Below, one piece after another: positions 57,351-64,000 of a stretch of 64,000 nucleotides of DNA. Source of the stretch: Trichobilharzia szidati. Lineage: Eukaryota > Platyhelminthes > Trematoda > Strigeidida > Schistosomatidae. The notes below the pieces were generated by a model. The model did not search any database and was not told the DNA's origin. It worked only from the letters and a program-made list of their open reading frames with translations. How positions within the stretch are numbered: position 1 is the stretch's first letter; each line of letters begins with the position of its first letter. The stretch lies in the NCBI GenBank assembly GCA_944472155.2, contig OX235273.1, positions 85,430,793 to 85,494,792 of the forward strand, written 5' to 3'. The translations under genes and the position numbers were made by a program.

Positions 57351-57762
57351 AAATGAATTTCTAGTTCTTGAAACTTTTTGTTTAACAACTCAAAGTTGGG
57401 CAGTAAATTTCTGTAGTTTTTAAAGTGTTTAAGAGATTCAGTCTCCCTCATATTTTCAATGTTAGCAAATAAATGTTGACAGTTGCTTATTAATCACTGA
57501 TTCAAAATGTTCAAGTCACTTTCAGGTGAAAAGGTGCATGAAGTTAACTAAAGTCATTCTGTGTCAATCATTGTGTTGAGTTTGCCGTTCAAATGAATTA
57601 CACGAACAAAATATGTATGAAGATATTTTTCAAGTGTGCAGAATGACCGGTTAAGTCATTTCGAGAAATTTGTGTGAAGAAACTCAAACTATTTCAACCG
57701 TATAAGTAATATAAACATTCTATTTCATTTTTGTCGAAAATTTGGAATTTCCCTCAACTGCT

Positions 57763-57915
57763 TTAGATGGTTGGAGACAATCGGAAGGAAGCCTTGGACC
57801 TACCTTTCGTGCTACTTAGCACTTGTCACAAAGGCGTATCTGAAACCTTGACGGAGCTCATGTCCATTCTGATATTCAAACCTGCATCATCCATAACCAC
57901 AGTCAGAGACGTCTC
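57763..57915 (+). repeat. TIR element family 2, truncated copy
   Basis: TTAGATGGTTGGAGACAATC, AGGAAGCCTTGGACC, TTTCGTGCTACTTAGCACTT, AAGGCGTATCTGAAACCTTG match the left arm of the 45.58-kb copy and run into its tRNA-like centre. No right arm. Confidence 0.75.
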
Positions 57916-58467
57916 TTAAATCATTTCAGTTCATTACAATAAAGGCGGGTTTGTCTAAAATTTGGGTTATCGAACCTACAGTTTGAACATTATTATCGCG
58001 AAATTTAAACATGGAAATCAGAATGCCGAGGCAATTATTACCATCAGGTCACTATTCATGACCGTTTACTTAGAACAGAAAGACTTCAAATAGTACTTGC
58101 AGTGTTCAAAAATGTTCTGAACTGGAGTCATCATTACTGTTTCCGCATACAGAAGATGCATTCAAAAACGTATACAGGATTTTCGATTGGACTAGGGTGA
58201 AGGAGGAAATTAAGCCTATGAATTCGCTCAGAGATAGATGAAGTCAGCTTAAGGATTTGAATTGGCCAATTAAATTGAATAACTTAGTCTGTTATATGCC
58301 ATGTGATGACTCACAGATATGAATCAGTTTGAACCACACAGATTCTGACTGGTTATTGATCGAACTGACACTAACTAAAATAAAAGTAATCATATGCGGA
58401 TTCCACCGTTGGACATGAATTGTCATCACGGTTTCCATAGGAATTCTTAAATATACAGATTATAATA

Positions 58468-58525
58468 TCGGGTGTGCCTCGGCAGGTGATCGAACCCCGG
58501 ATCATGTGCATGGTCGGCGAGAGTC
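58468..58525 (-). repeat. SINE tRNA-like head fragment
   Basis: Minus strand: CATGCACATGATCCGGGGTT then CGATCACC, the B-box side of the SINE head. A (TA)n tract (58531-58551) separates it from the RTE tail that follows. Confidence 0.6.
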
Positions 58526-58544
58526 CCAACCATATATATACATA

Positions 58545-58645
58545 TATATATGCTGAAACGGACAGCAGAGAACGGAATACAATGGAAGTGTGCTATAGAA
58601 GCCCTACTTACCCCACTGAAACCAAAGGACGAATAGTATAATATA
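58545..58645 (+). repeat. RTE LINE 3'-terminal fragment
   Basis: GCAGAGAACGGAATACAATG, then GAAGCCCTACTTACCCCACT and a degraded AGTATAATATAATAAG tail. This matches the last 100 bp of the RTE element (13220-13305). Confidence 0.7.
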
Positions 58646-58794
58646 ATAAGTATCAACACAAGGAGCGATAAACATGAGTAAATAGATGACAGGAAGATTA
58701 AGTACTTTCGGAAATGTGAATGCCACATTCATTGAATGCAATAAGATAGAAAAATAAGATGAGTAAAATGTCGTCAACAGAATAAACAAGGCGT

Positions 58795-58870
58795 CTCAAG
58801 ATTTCATCATGAGCTGACATCGGTTAGAAAACTATCGGGAAGCGTACGAGTACTGGACATCTGTTTCTGT
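58795..58870 (+). repeat. TIR element family 1, left-arm fragment
   Basis: GATTTCATCATGAGCTGACA, then CGGTTAGAAAACTA and GAGTACTGGACATCTGTTTC: the left arm without its outer 20 bp. No right arm. Confidence 0.7.
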
Positions 58871-61059
58871 TGTTGTGGTTCGTTGTTTATCTTCATCATC
58901 CTCAATATAAGAAGACATTTACAGATAACTGAGAACATATGATTCCTAAAACGCTAAACCCTTCCCCTAGGTTATGGTGGAGATAAGTGGACAACAATTT
59001 TGTTGTGTTTAAATCTGAATATATTCCTAAGTATGTCACACACATAAAATCGGTAGCAGATGGAATAAAATTAAATTTTAAATTAGACAGTGAATGGGAC
59101 TATTCACTGGTTTTGGACTTTAGAAATAAAACAGAAACGGGACGGTGAGTTAGATACTAACGTCTATAGTAAACCGTCACACTGTAATTAGTAATAAGAT
59201 TTTGAGTTATTCCACCCAAAATCAGTAGAAGCAGGTTTAGGTAAATTTCCATGTGATCGGACCAGAAACCTAACTAGCAAGTCGGGAGGTTTAAATGAAG
59301 AAATCAAGAAATCAAACAAGTAAGGGAAAGCATTAATAATGCATAACTACCCACCAGCTTCAGTTTATTCGGAACTATAAGAAAAATAAAACTAGTAATG
59401 TAAATAGTGAAAGTAGTATAAATAATAAGGAATACAAAACCTGGGCAGTAATTCCGCTTAAAGAAAGACAATTAGAAGGCTTACATAGGGTTCTCGAAAT
59501 ATTTAGAATTAGGGTGGGATTCAAACCAGCCAACTCACTCTCACACAAACTTTGTCAGCTTATGGATTCCATAGATGGATTTAAGAAAAATAATGTCATA
59601 AAGTGACTCTGAGTTCAGCTACGCTGGTCAAATTAGTAGATAAGCGTCAGATGGATCCAGAATGATTGACACTTACAACAGTACACCTCAGATATGTATA
59701 ACGGCAGCCTGCTTGAATCACTGAGCTACCGGAATTTTCATACATCAAAATGCTTAAACTCTTCTGCATCTCCTATTATTTAAATCTGGCAACTTTATCA
59801 AATGATCACTACATGATCTCGCGCACATATTTAGTTAGCTCTCAGAAGAAGGTTGTGTGATTCTTGAAGGAAATGAAGAAAAAAGTACATAACTGGTTCT
59901 TTCTTCGAATGCGACAACGCTACATTACAGGATATAATTCATATTATTACTTCACAAGTAAATCCTGTACGAAGACGAAATACTTTGAAACGCTGAAAAT
60001 TTCTGTACAATACGCTCACATACTGTCTCAAATGGAGCTTCATCACTGATATTATCTCAAAAAAACGTCCGCCATTGCATTGCATTCACTTGCATGTAGT
60101 CAAAGAGTAGGATGTTGTAGGGTTAAATCATTAATTAAGTGGAAGAAGAACAGTTGGCACCAAGTACTTGCAGTCACAACGAGACGATGCCTAGCTCGAA
60201 TATACAGAAGTTCGGTTAAATAAATCAAGTTAAGAAGTGTGAGAATACCGATATGATAATGAGCGATAATTTGTGATCAGAACTTCATGCGGTTATTAAT
60301 AATTAATCAGTGAGATGACCGTGTCAAATAAACCTTTGTAATTCGACAGTATATACTATCGCACTGGCCACATTCTACTAAGGCGATTTCGATTTATAAT
60401 ACTATATGATTTCGATTATAATACTGTAGTAGATCCACGTTTTCATGTTCTGGGGTATGGCAAAGCTACGTGCGACTAAATACCAAACATCCTTGCATTA
60501 AAAGACATAAGTGAAAACTTGAAAAGCTTTATTGTTAATGAAATCAAATTTCGAAGAACTAAAGGTGAATGTGACAGTGCATAACCGCGAAATATATATA
60601 TCCACACATAGCAAACGAAAATGTTCAGTGATACAATGGCAAATATTCCACAAGCATATGTAAAATTAATCTTGGTAAACATGTAATATGGGTACATTAA
60701 TTAGTTTTACAAGCGTACGGTCATAGTTAATATAGGGGCGCTAAGCTATCTCTACATGAACAGTATAACGTCTTTTAGTTGCAGACAGTGTAAACGAATG
60801 ACAACGCTTATTCAGATTTTAACTGATTCAAAGTGGTGTCTTCAGAGGATAGGAGACATAACTCTGTGACAGTGTGATGGAAATGAACACTGATTATTTA
60901 AGATATCAATGTAGTAATGGTTCTCAGACTTCAGACTTAGTGAAGAAAATTATCATCAGAAAGCGACAGTTATTTTAAAAACAGGATAATACGTGTAATA
61001 TGAAAATATTTATTATGTAGGACTCAGATTGTCCGTAGATATAATGGAGATTTGTAGCT
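58871..61059. other. Mostly gene-free stretch
   Basis: No gene supported. On the minus strand an A-box-like GGTAGCTCAGTGATTCAAGC lies at 59712-59732 and a B-box-like GGTTTGAATCC at 59517-59527, about 190 nt apart, too far for a tRNA. Confidence 0.4.
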
Positions 61060-62100
61060 CAGGTGAATGATTTTTATGTAGTTGTGTTGTCAGAGCTGGA
61101 TGGTTTATTTGCGAAGCTTTCATTGCGTTCCTAGGTAACAACTTCAGCTTATACTTCAATTTGAAGTGAGCTGTGAGATTTGTCCACGAGTTTATTAGTC
61201 ATCTCCGCTGGTGATCTTGAACATGACTAGTGTTATACAGTAATATTATCTACAATGGAGTTATACTCTACCACAGTGCCCAAGGTTTATATTTATATAA
61301 ATTGGACATGACTAGTTGCTTTTGTTTGTTTTCACACCCTCTAGTTTACTTGTATTGGTACTGATTGTTTCCTTGATCTGAATTTATACATTTTGTGGGT
61401 GTGAATTTCCTCCTATGAATTGGTTAAATTTATCTATGTCAAAGTGCGCAATATCTAAAGTTTGTCCCAGTCGAATTGATTGATGTCTAAGGTTGTCTGT
61501 ATGCAACTATATGAGGGAGTGGATATCGTGTCTTTTGAAGCCTAGTTTATGTTAGTGGATTCGAAGACGAAGGGGACGTTCACCTTGGCCATTGTAATGA
61601 TTTTCGCTGTCGTAGCAACTTCTTTCGTAGATGATATTGGCTTTATCTTCTCTCTCTGTTGAATCTTTTGGTTGACACAAACTTGAGTGAAGTGACTTTG
61701 TTGGTTTGCGTACGACATCATCTCCTATAGGTTTGAAGAGTTCTGCAGTGATTTTCGAGACATCCTTATATATGATATGACGATTTTCACTGTGTTTTCC
61801 TTTGAGGGCCTATGATTTGGTTGGTCAGCTTGAGATTAGATGCCTTTTAATGAAGTTTCGTGGATAACCATTCCTTTGGAAGACGTCCAATTTTCCTTAA
61901 GGTAGGGGTGCTACAATGAGTTCTGGTTCTCCTGAATAATGTCTGTATGCAAGTCATTTTGTGGGTTGTTTGGTTGTTGCTGTTGTAATGGATTATTTGG
62001 TTTGTGTTGGTTGATTTTCTATAAACTGGAGTTTCTAATTTTTCTGCGGTTGTTCGCTTGAATAAGACGTCCAGAAACATCTCAGACAAACCGAAAAATA
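61060..62100 (-). mobile_element. Penelope-like element (PLE-M), RT end to 3' region
   Basis: Minus strand: the end of the RT/linker (62089-61847) is open; the GIY-YIG part follows with stops and frameshifts (NIIYERSCYDSENHYNGQGE near 61650-61590, C-terminal LRQTLDIAHFDIDKFNQF near 61480-61420), then a 3' region down to about 61060 (GTTGTTACCTAGGAACGCAA, ATGAAAGCTTCGC). The block at 61214-61295 recurs at 54.35 kb. It is a third PLE lineage, distinct from PLE-G and from the QKK-ending group. Confidence 0.75.
61847..62089 (-). pseudogene. PLE post-RT linker segment
   Basis: 80 open codons: FLDVLFKRTTAEKLETPVYR, then KSTNTNQIIHYNSNNQTTHK, then LFRRTRTHCSTPTLR. FLDV(L/T) followed by VYRKPTxT and HxxSNxPxxHK is the conserved segment right after the YVDD region of PLE reverse transcriptases. 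It then runs out of frame. The ATG is not the real protein start. Confidence 0.82.
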
Positions 62101-62685
62101 AAACTCTTGGTGCTTATATATGGTGGTGTTAAAGATATCGTTAGAAAAAACTCCGAGAAAACTTTCAGGTTAATACGAATGGCTGAAATATTGAATATTT
62201 TATGCAGCGTTTTAAAATGTGGAAAACTAAGGAAGATCACAAATTACAATTTCATTGATCCAACGCCTTCACATATCCATCAAGTTCAAATTTTGCTTAC
62301 AGTTTGCTAAGTTTAATTTTCATTATCAAAGGCAGATTGGTCTATATAGTCCAGTGACTAAATCGACACAAAAGAAGTCTATTTATGTCTATACTGAATT
62401 ACGGAAACAGAAACCATAATGTTCATGACCTAATTATTCAATATGGAGAAATCAATTGTAGTTCTTAAGATTACAATTGATACTACAAATTCATTTGAGA
62501 AAATAAAACGAAACGAAAATTCGACGTAAAATGATTACATGTGATTAAATTTATAAGTTCCAGAGAATTTCAAGAAGGAAGGAGGATCAAATAGTGGGAG
62601 AACAGTAAAAAGATTGACTATAAACCAAGGTTACAATAAAATACATATCAAGAAAAGTATCAGAAGGATGGTTGAGGTTTACGCA
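62101..62685. other. Gene-free stretch
   Basis: No supported feature. Confidence 0.4.
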
Positions 62686-63420
62686 TCATAGGTAGGAAGG
62701 TAGAAAAAATAACAGAATGATAAATAAATCTAAAAATTTTGATATTATATTAGTCAAGCTAACCAGCCTATGATTATCACAGGAAGACTTGTGTCCCTTC
62801 TTATACAATAGGATAATCAGCGATTTATATTGGCCTAACGGAAATATGTCGGATTCCCAGACATTTCTCGACACTAAAGTTAACCCATACAACAGCTTGT
62901 CACCACCAACCTTAAATACTCCTGAAGTCATTCCATTGGGTCTTGCTGCTCTGCCTCGTTTCAAATCAGAAATAGCTTTCGTAAGTCCAGTGACAATTGG
63001 AGGACGGATGTCTACATCCCATTCAGGTAGGTATTGGATGGGGGGCTTGTTAAGTGTGGCTTTAGGTCAATTAAACTGCCCCTGAAAATCTTCCTTCCAA
63101 ATCTTCAGTCGTCTATCCTGAGAGCTAACTAAGGCTCTCTCTCTATCTCACAGAATGTCTCACTTATCATTTGCTTTTTGCAATTCATTCCGCTAATAAG
63201 CCTAAATAGTTGCCTGGTGGTGCCTATCGCCGATGACTTTTCCATCTCTCTCGCTTTTGTGGCACATTTCTGATTATTATGGTTCTTTTGAATCCCTTTT
63301 TTCTCTCGTTTGTCCACCTTCAGGTGGTGAAAGGAGTGTGTCAACTTGAACTGTTTCAATTCTCTTCTGAGTTCTATTTTGAAACTCAGTCAGTTAGTCA
63401 GTCATTATGACTAACCGTGA
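62686..63420 (-). mobile_element. RTE-like LINE, second lineage, RT N-terminal fragment
   Basis: The minus strand encodes a region before the RT (63359-63129: FHHLKVDKREKKGIQKNHNN, GTTRQLFRLIS) and the RT fingers (62964-62686: KRGRAARPNGMTSGVFKVGG, then NVWESDIFPLGQYKSLIILL, then YKKGHKSSCDNHRLVSLTNI). The GRAAxPxGM and LYKKGxKxxCxNHR blocks are standard LINE RT motifs. The sequence differs clearly from the KAAGPDGIPPEALK lineage at 11.8 kb. It lacks the palm (catalytic DD) and the 3' end. Confidence 0.78.
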
Positions 63421-63621
63421 CGAGCGGTTGACTCCCCATCAGTCTCCTTACACGACCTGATGAGACTGTGTAAATTCCTATAGGTAGAAGGTAGTTTTCG
63501 ATAGATTGTGGTCTCATAGTTTCTGTATTATGAGGAAGTATAAACATCCCATGTTCTAGTTATGAATTATTGGACAGATTTAAACTGAAAAGATGCTTTT
63601 CTTTTTAAAGGTTTTGTGTTT

Positions 63622-63972
63622 ACGTGTAATGTATTTGCACAACACATATCAGACATTCTGATCACACACTTACTTGTCATACATAGTTTTGTAGAATTCA
63701 AGAAGACATGAATCATTGCAATGCAGGTCAAGGTCACAAATAATGGGTAGGGAAATGACTCAAAGGTGTGGGTAAGAAAGGAAAAACAAAGCAAAGAAGG
63801 GGCTGAGAATATTATGAAGTAAATTGATCCTTGGTTCATCTCCCTACCCATTATTTGTGACTCTGACCTGCATTGCAATGATCCATGCCTTCTTGCCTAT
63901 TATAAAACTATGTATGACAAGTAAGTGTGTGATCAGAATGTCTGAAATGTGTTGTGCAAACACATCATACGT
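63622..63972. mobile_element. PLE-like inverted pair at window edge
   Basis: The left arm 63622-63758 and right arm 63836-63972 are inverted copies (TTGCACAACACATATCAGAC, CACACTTACTTGTCATACAT, CATTGCAATGCAGGTCA and their complements) with few differences, separated by about 77 bp. The right-arm sequence equals the plus-strand block at 26.01-26.16 kb and part of the PLE-B tail at 8.5 kb. It continues to the window end with AAACTACGTCTTCTTATTG, also found at 8565 and 26130. The element is probably cut by the window. Confidence 0.65.
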
Positions 63973-64000
63973 TTCAGATAAACTACGTCTTCTTATTGTG

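Noticed and set aside
1..64000. A defence system, secondary-metabolite cluster or other operon-like system
   Set aside because: No clusters of intact genes exist; nearly all protein-like signals are decayed retroelement ORFs in a eukaryotic, AT-rich background.

Overview
The window looks like gene-poor nuclear DNA of a blood fluke (genus Schistosoma or a close relative). It is AT-rich, almost without long open frames, and packed with decayed retroelements. The assignment rests on three things. There is a copy of the Sm-alpha type hammerhead-ribozyme repeat at about 26.6 kb. There are many Penelope-like elements (PLEs) and RTE-type LINEs of the kind abundant in schistosomes. A small flatworm-style neuropeptide gene sits at 51.4-51.8 kb. 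No bacterial operon, rRNA, functional tRNA or CRISPR array is visible.

Layout. 0-8.6 kb: a foldback/TIR element (1.03-1.45 kb), a PLE tail (1.74-2.48 kb), a 2.8-kb antisense RTE copy (3.8-6.6 kb) and a PLE endonuclease fragment (7.8-8.6 kb). 10-15.8 kb: the most complete RTE LINE (10.09-13.3 kb, + strand), a CR1-like LINE tail (13.75-14.44 kb) and a PLE bounded by inverted LTR-like arms (14.5-15.8 kb). 19-30 kb: tRNA-derived SINEs, a PLE carrying a nested RTE fragment (23.8-25.6 kb), the Sm-alpha repeat, a PLE with recognisable reverse transcriptase and GIY-YIG domains (26.8-28.5 kb) and another PLE tail (29.4-30.1 kb). 34-41 kb: PLE and RTE fragments, including a striking 1.2-kb near-perfect palindrome made from one PLE insertion with a 12-bp target duplication (38.16-39.41 kb). 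45-64 kb: a second TIR family, SINE and RTE pieces, the neuropeptide exon, TIR elements with a PLE palindrome nested inside, a PLE body at 61-62 kb, a second RTE-like lineage at 62.7-63.4 kb and a PLE-like inverted repeat running to the window edge. Long stretches between these show no supported gene.

How the parts relate. The RTE LINE and the tRNA-headed SINEs share both a 5'-UTR segment and the 3' tail, so the SINE is probably mobilised by the LINE. At least five PLE insertions have LTR-like arms in inverted orientation. Several PLE tails carry hammerhead-like cores in which the flanking stem I covaries between lineages. Two TIR families share one blueprint: long inverted arms beginning near TGGTTGGAG around a tRNA-like centre. 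The only convincing host gene is the neuropeptide precursor, whose start codon may be split by a 47-nt intron.
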